From IMG/VR virus record IMGVR_UViG_3300032287_002806, positions 1 to 35,789 of that record: 35,789 bases of DNA. One strand, written 5' to 3'. Shown here piece after piece: positions 1 to 5,560 of the stretch (positions are counted from its first letter, which is position 1; every line of letters begins with the position of its first letter). The notes under the pieces were generated by a model. It saw only the letters and a list, made by a program, of their open reading frames with translations. It was not told the origin of the DNA and made no database searches. Origin of the DNA: a virus. The position numbers and the translations under genes were made by a program.

Positions 1-2
1 CT

Positions 3-650
3 CCAGCTTTACTAGATCGTTTGATTGGCGTTACTGGACTAACGCAAGCAATCGCTGATTCTGGTTGGTTGGTAATTCACTCCGGTGGCCTGACTCTTCC
101 GAACTTTGAAACACACAACGGAAAGACAGCAAAAGACCGTGCTTTGACCGCTTCAAGGGTGGCAAAGACCAAGAGTAACGCCAAAGGTAACGCTCAGACC
201 GTTACCGAACCGTTAGCTAGAGAAGAGAAGAGAAGAGAAGAGAAGAAAGTAAATACAGAGAGAGAGAGCAGCCCACGCGCTACGCGCCTCTCCCCTGATT
301 TGACTCTCCCTGATGACTGGTCAGATTTCTGCCAAGCCGAACGCCCAGACCTCGACCCTGCCAAGACCTTTGACAAGTTCCGCGACCACTGGACAGCAAA
401 GGCTGGCAAGGACGGCGCAAAGGTGGATTGGCTGGCGACATGGCGCAACTGGGTACGAGCTGAACGCGCAGGCACTGCCACTGCCAAGCCCGCAAAACAA
501 ACGAAGTCCTTTGCCCAACAGGAGCGCGAAGCAGGCTGGGCACGTTGGGAAGAAATGACCAACCGAGTTCACCCTGACCGCATCAAGGCCGAGCAGCAAA
601 ACGGCCAAGTTATCGACATCACCCCCAAACCTTTGGAGATTGAGCAATGA
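3..650 (+). CDS. DnaT-like phage replication protein, C-terminal part (5' end outside window)
   Basis: The frame is open to the left window edge, so this is the 3' part of a larger gene; the TTG at 21 is not a credible start. The first visible residues, with the motif LPNFETHNGKTAKDRA, resemble the end of the N-terminal winged-helix region of phage replication initiators. A charged linker (REEKRREEK) encoded by a pentanucleotide repeat follows. The C-terminal third (LPDDWSDFCQAERPDLDP through DWLATWRNWVRAE) matches the DnaT-like single-stranded-DNA-binding domain. The role, loading replication proteins at the phage origin, is known for the family and inferred here. The stop overlaps the next start by 4 bases, so translation is coupled to the candidate helicase loader. 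Confidence 0.8.
   Translation, partial: PALLDRLIGVTGLTQAIADSGWLVIHSGGLTLPNFETHNGKTAKDRALTASRVAKTKSNAKGNAQTVTEPLAREEKRREEKKVNTERESSPRATRLSPDLTLPDDWSDFCQAERPDLDPAKTFDKFRDHWTAKAGKDGAKVDWLATWRNWVRAERAGTATAKPAKQTKSFAQQEREAGWARWEEMTNRVHPDRIKAEQQNGQVIDITPKPLEIEQ
221..269 (+). repeat. pentanucleotide (AGAAG)5 tract followed by an (AG)6 tract
   Basis: Five tandem AGAAG units (221-245) run into further purines, and an AG dinucleotide run follows at about 257-268. Both lie in frame in the linker of the replication protein. Because five is not a multiple of three, gain or loss of one unit would shift the frame. Such REEK-type linkers are common in phage initiators, so this may be plain low complexity. 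Confidence 0.75.
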
Positions 651-1090
651 GCGCAGCCGCAGCCGTTGACCACGTTTTTAACGTCCTAGGAGCTACCTAC
701 GGCTCCGCATGGGAGCGCAGTCTAGGCACTGCGCCTATCGCTGATGTGAAGACAGCTTGGGGCTATGCACTGAGCGACTTCTTGCACTCACAAGACGCCA
801 AGCAAGCGATTTTCTGGGGACTGAAGAACCTGCCCGACACAGTGCCAAACCCACGCCAGTTCCGCAGCCTGTGCCAACGCGCACCAAGCAAGGCGCCTGT
901 GATGCTGCCTGCCCCTGTGGTGAATCCTGAGATTGCCGCCAAGGTGCTGAACGGCTTGATGGCAAAGACTTTTGAGAAGGTCGATCACAAGGCTTGGGCG
1001 CGAAAGATTTTGGACGACTACGCAGCAGGGATGAAGAAATCCCCAACGGTAGTGCAGATGGCTAAGAACGCACTGAAGGAGGCAGCATGA
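647..1090 (+). CDS. candidate helicase-loader-type replication protein (lambda P position)
   Basis: 147 residues. The N-terminal half (VDHVFNVLGATYGSAWERSL, then NLPDTVPNPRQFRSLCQRAP) has the pattern of small phage proteins encoded directly after the initiator in lambda-P position: an N-terminal helical region, then a phrase about skipping to columns of arginine and cysteine. The C-terminal half is helical and basic. ATG at 647 overlaps the previous stop (ATGA), and its own stop overlaps the next start in the same way. The helicase-loader role is inferred from position and weak pattern similarity; no ATPase motif is visible, so the protein could equally be an accessory factor. Confidence 0.6.
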   Translation: MSAAAAVDHVFNVLGATYGSAWERSLGTAPIADVKTAWGYALSDFLHSQDAKQAIFWGLKNLPDTVPNPRQFRSLCQRAPSKAPVMLPAPVVNPEIAAKVLNGLMAKTFEKVDHKAWARKILDDYAAGMKKSPTVVQMAKNALKEAA

Positions 1091-1452
1091 AGCCAGAGAA
1101 AGCCCTCGAACTGGTGACGCGCTACGCCGTCTTGACCAAGGCCATCAAAGACGCAAAGCGCGAGATTGGCGAAAACCTGAGCAACTGCAAAGGCGTATCC
1201 GGCAATCGATTGGTTGGCGATCCGTTCCGGCACGTTGAAGTGGACGCAAAGAACCGAGAAATCGACCTGCATCTGGTGCAGTGGTACACGCCAGAACGCA
1301 CCGAGTTCGACTACGAGTATTTTGAAATAAGCATAGATCAGCAAGAAGAGTGCGCCCATTGCTACGCCGCGCACCTTGCTGTGCAAAAGCGCAAAGCTGC
1401 CCGCAAGTCTTTGGGAGCAGTGAAGGCGGCAATGACTCGGAGTGCTGCATGA
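1087..1452 (+). CDS. hypothetical phage protein
   Basis: 121 residues, start ATG overlapping the upstream stop by 4 bases. The N-terminus (about 1-40) is a predicted helix with alternating charged residues. Near position 93 there is a single CAHC pair followed by a lysine/arginine-rich tail (KRKAARKSLGAVKAAMTR). One CxxC pair alone does not establish metal binding. The position, inside the replication operon and translationally coupled on both sides, suggests an accessory role in DNA metabolism. I do not recognise the family. Confidence 0.75.
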   Translation: MKPEKALELVTRYAVLTKAIKDAKREIGENLSNCKGVSGNRLVGDPFRHVEVDAKNREIDLHLVQWYTPERTEFDYEYFEISIDQQEECAHCYAAHLAVQKRKAARKSLGAVKAAMTRSAA

Positions 1453-1562
1453 GCTACTCCGAAGCAGTCTCCATCCTGATTCGCGTACGTGCTGGCGACA
1501 AGACGCCAACCCTTGCACAGATCACACAAGCACTGGTTTTGACCGGCGACTTGGATGTTTAA
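1449..1562 (+). CDS. small hypothetical phage protein (37 aa)
   Basis: The ATG at 1449 overlaps the stop of the preceding gene (ATGA), the pattern used throughout this operon. The product begins MSYSEAVSILIRVRAGD and ends ALVLTGDLDV. The frame is also open upstream (from 1350), but the coupled ATG fits the operon better. Its end overlaps the next small gene by 8 bases. Function unknown. Confidence 0.6.
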   Translation: MSYSEAVSILIRVRAGDKTPTLAQITQALVLTGDLDV

Positions 1563-1734
1563 GGGCACGGAATGGCACACGCAACAACTAGCCAAATGGT
1601 ACGCACACCTAGCAACTCAGCAGGGATGGAGCGAGTACGTCAAGGCTCGATTAATGGAGCTGGAGCCGGAATGGGAAGGGCTGACAGAACTGGCACGGCA
1701 GGAATGGAAGAAGTTAAGGGGGGCAAATGAATGA
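1555..1734 (+). CDS. small hypothetical phage protein, W-rich (59 aa)
   Basis: This frame starts at ATG 1555 inside the end of the 37-residue gene and runs to TGA at 1732-1734. The product is MFKGTEWHTQQLAKWYAHLA then QQGWSEYVKARLMELEPEW, with many tryptophans and charged residues, consistent with a compact helical protein. The phrase QLAKWYAHLATQQGW resembles small proteins seen in early regions of other Burkholderiales phages. The end overlaps the start of the methyltransferase gene, continuing the coupled pattern. Function unknown. Confidence 0.65.
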   Translation: MFKGTEWHTQQLAKWYAHLATQQGWSEYVKARLMELEPEWEGLTELARQEWKKLRGANE

Positions 1735-2638
1735 GCTGGAGCTTTTCGCAGGTGCTGGTGGGGGAATTCTTGGGGGGCAGCTCCTTGGACACCGTACCGT
1801 CTGCGCCGTTGAATATGACGCATACGCCCGATCAGTTCTATTGGCCCGACAAGCCGACAGAACATTCCCGCCTTTCCCGATTTGGGATGACGTCCGAACC
1901 TTTGACGGCAGACCGTGGCGCGGAGTTGTTGACATTGTTTCTGGAGGATTCCCGTGCCAAGACATATCCGTCGCAGGCCGTGGGGATGGATTGGACGGAG
2001 AACGTAGCGGACTCTGGCGGGAAATGGCGCGAATCATTGGCGAGGTACGACCCCGATACGCATTCATTGAAAACAGCCCAGCTCTCGTTAATCGAGGACT
2101 GGACAGGGTGCTCAGTGACCTTGCCGCGCTCGGGTTTGATGCTCGATGGACAGTGCTGGGAGCTGCCGATGTTGGGGCGCATCACCAGAGAGATCGAATC
2201 TGGATTCTTGCCAACTCCCGTAGCAACGGACGCAGGGAGCGGCAGATTCAACACATCGGTGGGGGGCAAACCACGCCCGACGCTGGCGCTGATGGCTCGC
2301 AAGGACTTGTGGCCAACACCAAATGCAATGCTGGCGACAAGCGACCTGAATTTTCAGGTGAGCGGAGACGGAAGGAAGAAACCCAACAAATTGGGGTGGG
2401 CGGTGGCGCAAAAGATGTGGCCTACACCTACAGCGCACAACGCCAAAGAAACCAACGCGCCTTCGGAGGCCCAACGCAATACACCAACACTGGCGGCGCA
2501 AGCTGGTGGTCAACTGAACCCGAATTGGGTCGAACAACTGATGGGATGGCCCATAGGACACACCGACTTAAAGCCATTGGGAACGGACAAGTCCCCCAAT
2601 GCCGTGCAGCAGCCTGGCGAATGCTTGGAGGTGTCTGA
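1727..2638 (+). CDS. C5-cytosine DNA methyltransferase
   Basis: 303 residues. The sequence shows AdoMet motif I (LELFAGAGGGILGG, residues 4-17), catalytic motif IV (GGFPCQDIS with Cys77), motif VI as ENS (115-117), motif VIII (HHQRDRIWIL, 152-161) and a C-terminal motif X (RLKAIGNGQVPQ, GNGQVP at about 285-290). The enzyme should transfer a methyl group to cytosine in a specific DNA site, plausibly shielding phage DNA from host restriction. The stretch between motifs VIII and X, where the target-recognition domain belongs, is short and rich in G, Q, N and R, and a clear motif IX is missing. Exactly this part is overlapped by the conserved-looking half of the second frame. The SD-like purine run at about 1715-1724 serves ATG 1727 and ATG 1731. 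Confidence 0.88.
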   Translation: MNELELFAGAGGGILGGQLLGHRTVCAVEYDAYARSVLLARQADRTFPPFPIWDDVRTFDGRPWRGVVDIVSGGFPCQDISVAGRGDGLDGERSGLWREMARIIGEVRPRYAFIENSPALVNRGLDRVLSDLAALGFDARWTVLGAADVGAHHQRDRIWILANSRSNGRRERQIQHIGGGQTTPDAGADGSQGLVANTKCNAGDKRPEFSGERRRKEETQQIGVGGGAKDVAYTYSAQRQRNQRAFGGPTQYTNTGGASWWSTEPELGRTTDGMAHRTHRLKAIGNGQVPQCRAAAWRMLGGV

Positions 2639-2642
2639 ATGA
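1731..2642 (+). CDS. overlapping-frame phage protein with repeated PTP motifs and LNPNWVEQLMGWP box
   Basis: This frame starts 4 bases after the methyltransferase start and stops 4 bases after its stop, giving a product of the same length (303 aa). Its N-terminus is MSWSFSQVLVGEF. The middle holds YDPDTHSLKTAQLSLIEDW (about 107-125) and LPRSGLMLDG (131-140). The C-terminal half has three spaced motifs FLPTPVATD (159), LWPTPNA (193) and MWPTPTAHN (229), then LNPNWVEQLMGWP (262-274). I recall this arrangement from phage proteins of unknown function, which supports real coding. A 303-codon open frame wholly inside another gene is itself unlikely by chance. Function is unknown; a link to DNA modification is inference from the overlap. 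It could be a conserved shadow frame. Confidence 0.6.
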   Translation: MSWSFSQVLVGEFLGGSSLDTVPSAPLNMTHTPDQFYWPDKPTEHSRLSRFGMTSEPLTADRGAELLTLFLEDSRAKTYPSQAVGMDWTENVADSGGKWRESLARYDPDTHSLKTAQLSLIEDWTGCSVTLPRSGLMLDGQCWELPMLGRITREIESGFLPTPVATDAGSGRFNTSVGGKPRPTLALMARKDLWPTPNAMLATSDLNFQVSGDGRKKPNKLGWAVAQKMWPTPTAHNAKETNAPSEAQRNTPTLAAQAGGQLNPNWVEQLMGWPIGHTDLKPLGTDKSPNAVQQPGECLEVSE

Positions 2643-2794
2643 AACCTCGCATCACATTAGCAAGTGCCTGGACTGATTGCGGCTGGCGCTATGAGTGGTG
2701 GACTTGCTCCATCCCCAACGATGAGACGGTAGGTTTTGGGCCATCTAAGCAGTGCGCCTATATCGACTGGCTGGCAAAGCGGGGTGGCGCATGA
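2639..2794 (+). CDS. small hypothetical phage protein (51 aa)
   Basis: ATG 2639 overlaps the stops of both methyltransferase-region frames, and TGA at 2792-2794 overlaps the ninB start. The product is MKPRITLASAWTDCGWRYEW, continuing with WTCSIPNDETVGFGPS and ending WLAKRGGA. Tryptophan and cysteine are frequent for so short a protein. Coupling on both ends is the main evidence that it is translated. No family recognised. Confidence 0.65.
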   Translation: MKPRITLASAWTDCGWRYEWWTCSIPNDETVGFGPSKQCAYIDWLAKRGGA

Positions 2795-3192
2795 ACATCA
2801 CGCTTGACCTATTCAACCCACAGCAAGCCGGTGTTGTGATGAAGAACATCTGGCCCGAGGTCAAAGCGCATTTGATGGCCGGTACTCGCTTGCAACTGTC
2901 CGTCAAAGGCCAGCGCCGCAGTAACCCGCAAAACCGCCGCTACTGGGGCCAAGGCGTACTAGCCCAGATCGCAGCGCAAGCAGTCGTAAACGGCAAGCAG
3001 TTCAGCGCTGAGACATGGCACGAACAGTTCAAGCGCATGTTCATCGGCTTTGACGAACTGCCTAACGGCCAAGTCATCGGCAAGAGCAGCACAAAGCTGA
3101 CTAAGGCCGAGTTTTCCGAGTTTTGCCAAAAGGTAGAGGCATATGCAGCTACTGAGCTTGGCGTGGTGTTTTTTGATTTACCAAAGGAGTGA
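2791..3192 (+). CDS. ninB: NinB/Orf-family recombination mediator
   Basis: 133 residues from ATG 2791 (ATGA overlap with the upstream gene); a GTG at 2752 in the same frame is less likely. The diagnostic run is QRRSNPQNRRYWG with ...VNGKQFSAETWHEQFKRMFIG and the C-terminal SEFCQKVEAYAATELGVVF, which is the NinB family pattern. Lambda NinB (Orf) is 146 residues and acts as a mediator that helps load annealing or strand-exchange proteins on SSB-coated DNA. Here it would cooperate with ERF and SSB encoded on the opposite strand. The position ahead of NinG mirrors the lambda nin region. Confidence 0.9.
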   Translation: MNITLDLFNPQQAGVVMKNIWPEVKAHLMAGTRLQLSVKGQRRSNPQNRRYWGQGVLAQIAAQAVVNGKQFSAETWHEQFKRMFIGFDELPNGQVIGKSSTKLTKAEFSEFCQKVEAYAATELGVVFFDLPKE

Positions 3193-3194
3193 GC

Positions 3195-3362
3195 ATGTTC
3201 AAAGTCCCATCAATTAAGCAATGGATTCTGAAAAAGCGGCTTTGTCGTGCTGCGGCATTGCTTGGCTCTGTCGGCTTGAGCGTGGTGAAGTTTCGTGAGG
3301 TGGCCGGAACGATTTACATCGAAAAGCAAACCGGCGAATTGTTGAAGCTCTCCCGCAAATGA
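3195..3362 (+). CDS. small basic hypothetical protein (55 aa)
   Basis: ATG 3195 follows the ninB stop by two bases, with AAGGAG at about 3183-3188 as ribosome site overlapping the end of ninB. The product starts MFKVPSIKQWILKKRLCRAA and has a hydrophobic middle (ALLGSVGLSVV), then KFREVAGTIYIEKQTGEL. The hydrophobic stretch is short for a membrane span. Its stop overlaps the ninG start. Function unknown. Confidence 0.6.
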   Translation: MFKVPSIKQWILKKRLCRAAALLGSVGLSVVKFREVAGTIYIEKQTGELLKLSRK

Positions 3363-3973
3363 AGCGCTCTCTCTGTCCCCACTGCCGCAAGCGCCTAGAA
3401 GAAGGCCAGCGCATCCACCCTGGCTGCATAGACGGTTACGCAACTGCCCAAGCCGCAAAGCTAGAGCGCGAGGAATGGAAGCGCAGCCGCGAAGCAATCA
3501 GGGCTGAGAAGGCCGAAGACCGTAAGAAGCGTGTAGCCATGAAAAGCCGCGCCGATTGGCTGGCCGAGGCCAAGAAGCTACTCCAACGCCGCCGCCGCCT
3601 TGAAGAACTGGCAAAGGGCAAGGGCTGCATGAGCTGTGGCCGCAGTCAATCCGAGGTCATGGGGACTGACGGATGGAAGCCAGGAGGCGCGTGGGATGGC
3701 GGGCACTTCATGAGCAAGGGTGCACGGCCTGAACTAGCCCTAGAGCCACTGAACATTTGGCTGCAATGCAAGTCCTGCAACGGCGGGTCAGGCAAGTACG
3801 CACGCAAGGGCTACACGGTGGGCGTGAGCTTTGAAGCGAATTTGAGGGCAGAACAGGGTGACGCGCTGGTGGACTGGCTCAAAGGTCCGCACGACCTCAA
3901 GCATTACAGCGTGGATGACCTGATCGCCATTTGTGCAAGCGAGAAATTGAAATTGAAGGAGCTACAGCAATGA
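3359..3973 (+). CDS. ninG: NinG/Rap recombination endonuclease
   Basis: 204 residues, the same length as lambda NinG. The N-terminus carries a CPHC pair (6-9) with a nearby C23, then a long basic coiled region (about 30-80, rich in K, R, E). The C-terminal half has CMSCGRS, a GGHFMSKGARPELALEPLNIW segment and CKSCNGG, which together form the HNH-like zinc-coordinated core of the family. NinG/Rap cleaves branched recombination intermediates such as Holliday junctions and D-loops. It is coupled to ninB through one small gene, so the products should act on ERF-made intermediates. Confidence 0.93.
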   Translation: MKRSLCPHCRKRLEEGQRIHPGCIDGYATAQAAKLEREEWKRSREAIRAEKAEDRKKRVAMKSRADWLAEAKKLLQRRRRLEELAKGKGCMSCGRSQSEVMGTDGWKPGGAWDGGHFMSKGARPELALEPLNIWLQCKSCNGGSGKYARKGYTVGVSFEANLRAEQGDALVDWLKGPHDLKHYSVDDLIAICASEKLKLKELQQ

Positions 3974-4272
3974 GCGAAGTAAACGAGGCAGTTCTTACTG
4001 CAGTGAACAAGTGGTTATCTATTAACCCCGTTCTTGATGGAAAAACTGGAAAGAAGGTCATTTTGCAAGCAGACCCCGTAAACCACCCAAAGCACTACAC
4101 CAACCACCCCTCGGGCATTGAGTGCATTCAGATCACTGAACACATGGGCTTCAACCTTGGCAACGCCATTAAGTACATCTGGCGCGCAGACCTGAAGGCA
4201 GACGCCATCGAGGACTTGAAGAAGTCGGTTTGGTACATCCAGCGCGAGATTGCAAAGCGGGAGGGCAAATGA
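3970..4272 (+). CDS. DUF3310-family phage protein
   Basis: 100 residues from ATG 3970, which overlaps the ninG stop; the frame is open further upstream but only inside ninG. Residues about 38-95 carry the DUF3310 pattern: VNHPKHYTNHPSGIECIQI, then GFNLGNAIKYIWRAD and EDLKKSVWYIQREI. This domain is widespread in phage early regions and is associated with nucleotide metabolism loci, but its biochemical role is not established. The conserved histidines, the aspartates and the YIWR segment are all present, so the protein looks intact. Confidence 0.88.
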   Translation: MSEVNEAVLTAVNKWLSINPVLDGKTGKKVILQADPVNHPKHYTNHPSGIECIQITEHMGFNLGNAIKYIWRADLKADAIEDLKKSVWYIQREIAKREGK

Positions 4273-4397
4273 AGCGTGCAGAGGCATTCCGTCGCCGCCT
4301 ATTAGACCAAGGCCGCATCAATGAAGAAAAGGTAGTCCGTCAAGCAATCAACCTGATGAAAAAGGACATCAAAGAAATCATGAAGGGGAAGAAATGA
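4269..4397 (+). CDS. tiny basic hypothetical protein (42 aa)
   Basis: ATG 4269 overlaps the DUF3310 stop and TGA 4395-4397 overlaps the next start. The product MKRAEAFRRRLLDQGRINEE ends in a lysine-rich helix (MKKDIKEIMKGKK). It is very basic and entirely helix-compatible. Coupling at both ends is the only support for translation. Function unknown. Confidence 0.6.
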   Translation: MKRAEAFRRRLLDQGRINEEKVVRQAINLMKKDIKEIMKGKK

Positions 4398-4645
4398 AGC
4401 ACGAAATTGTTTACCGCGCAATCTGCCAAGGACTCAAGAGCCGCAAGGAAATCAGCTACTCCACCGGCCTGAACCGTCACCAGATCGGATGTGCCATCAC
4501 CTATTTAGCCAGCTTGGGAAGGATTGAATCTGATGGGCAGATCAAGAACGCGCAGGGAAAGATGGAAGCGCTGTGGACGGTAGCTACACCGAAGCCGCCG
4601 AGCATCTTTGCAGGGGCTAACTCAATTTTTAACTTGGCAGCTTAA
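4394..4645 (+). CDS. small winged-helix-like DNA-binding protein
   Basis: 83 residues. The first 55 residues (IVYRAICQGLKSRKEISYST, then GLNRHQIGCAITYLASLGRI) read as a helix-turn-helix with a following wing, like small MarR/ArsR-sized regulators that sense nothing by themselves. The C-terminal 25 residues are less structured. The start overlaps the previous gene. It lies at the end of the nin-like block just before packaging genes, the position where many phages encode a late-gene activator. That role is positional inference only. Confidence 0.6.
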   Translation: MKHEIVYRAICQGLKSRKEISYSTGLNRHQIGCAITYLASLGRIESDGQIKNAQGKMEALWTVATPKPPSIFAGANSIFNLAA

Positions 4646-4654
4646 GGAGGGGAT

Positions 4655-4831
4655 ATGAACGAAAAACTGTTAAACACTTTGATTGCGTTTTTTATTTTGC
4701 TGATTCTTGCGGCAATCGCCATGCCTCTATTTGGCTTCAAAAGCAAGACTGAAACCGAATTTACAGAGGCTTGCCAGAAGGTAGGCGGAACACCCGTTTG
4801 GGATCGCAAGCAATGGCAATGCCTTAAATAA
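4655..4831 (+). CDS. small single-span membrane protein (58 aa)
   Basis: An excellent ribosome site (AAGGAGGGG, 4643-4651) precedes ATG 4655. Residues 7-25 (NTLIAFFILLILAAIAMPLF) form one transmembrane segment with little N-terminal sequence before it, so it could also be an uncleaved signal anchor. The remaining 30 residues contain two cysteines (ACQKVGGTPVWD...WQC) and are soluble. A protein of very similar build is encoded at 32555-32728 on the other strand. No function recognised. Confidence 0.65.
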   Translation: MNEKLLNTLIAFFILLILAAIAMPLFGFKSKTETEFTEACQKVGGTPVWDRKQWQCLK

Positions 4832-4886
4832 GCCATCCCTCCCGCCCATACACCCGCATCAATCACTACTTAAGCAGGGGCAAGAC

Positions 4887-5123
4887 ATGAACTTCAACCG
4901 ACCACTAGGGCCGTTTGCAATCCTCTACAAGACGCCAGAGATGCAAAAGCCGCCTATCTTCGAGATGCCTAACTTCAAGTGCATGAGTCGTGAAGATGCC
5001 AACCGGATACGCATGCGGGATTGGTACTGGGCAAAGAAGGCAGGTTTTAAGCACTTGTCTGATTACTACAGGGACAAGGTTGAGAGTTCACTTGCAGCAC
5101 ATGGAAAGGTTAAATGGGAATGA
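4887..5123 (+). CDS. hypothetical phage protein preceding terminase
   Basis: 78 residues from ATG 4887, preceded by a GCAGGGG ribosome site. A 55-base gap (4832-4886) without recognisable signals separates it from the upstream gene. The product contains MSREDANRIRMRDWYWAKKA followed by a tyrosine-rich LSDYYRDKVESSL, suggesting a small helical basic protein. The end overlaps the terminase small subunit start by 10 bases, tying it to packaging. Function unknown. Confidence 0.65.
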   Translation: MNFNRPLGPFAILYKTPEMQKPPIFEMPNFKCMSREDANRIRMRDWYWAKKAGFKHLSDYYRDKVESSLAAHGKVKWE

Positions 5124-5560
5124 CGCCAAAACAAGAACTATTCGTGCGGGAATACCTCGTTGATCTAAACGCAACGCAGGCCGCTATTCGTGCTGGCTAT
5201 GCGCCTAATCGTGCTGATGCCATGGGTTATGAGAACCTGAGAAAACCAGAGATAGCCGAAGCGGTGCAATCAGCAATGAATGCACGCGCCAAAAAGGTGC
5301 AACTTACAGCCGAGGATGTGCTTAGGGACATCAATTTGGTGAAAGATGACGCTATGCAGTTGACTACTGATAAGGATGGCAATCGAAGCATGGCAAACCA
5401 TGCCGCAGCTTTGAAGGCGCTAGAGCTTCAGGGCAAGCACCTCAAGATGTTCACAGAGAAGCATGAGCTAACCGGCAAGGATGGCGAGCCAATCAAGACT
5501 GAAAGCACCGTCACTCTGACCGCTGAAGAAGCCTATAAGAGGATGCTCAATGGCGGCTGA
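5114..5560 (+). CDS. terS: terminase small subunit
   Basis: 148 residues. The N-terminus (TPKQELFVREYLVDLNATQA then AIRAGYAPNRADAMGYENL) is the helix-turn-helix DNA-binding pattern of the Terminase_2 family: KQELFVxEYLxDLNATQAAIRAGY. It recognises the packaging start on concatemeric DNA and regulates the large subunit. A second ATG at 5120 would remove two residues only. The start overlaps the upstream gene by 10 bases and the end overlaps the large-subunit gene by 11 bases, so stoichiometry is probably coupled. Confidence 0.93.
   Translation: MGMTPKQELFVREYLVDLNATQAAIRAGYAPNRADAMGYENLRKPEIAEAVQSAMNARAKKVQLTAEDVLRDINLVKDDAMQLTTDKDGNRSMANHAAALKALELQGKHLKMFTEKHELTGKDGEPIKTESTVTLTAEEAYKRMLNGG

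Noticed and set aside
1727-2642. Methyltransferase gene broken by a frameshift, with the second frame as remnant
   Set aside because: Frame 1 alone holds both the first and the last methyltransferase motifs, and both frames are open end to end, so no frameshift is needed.
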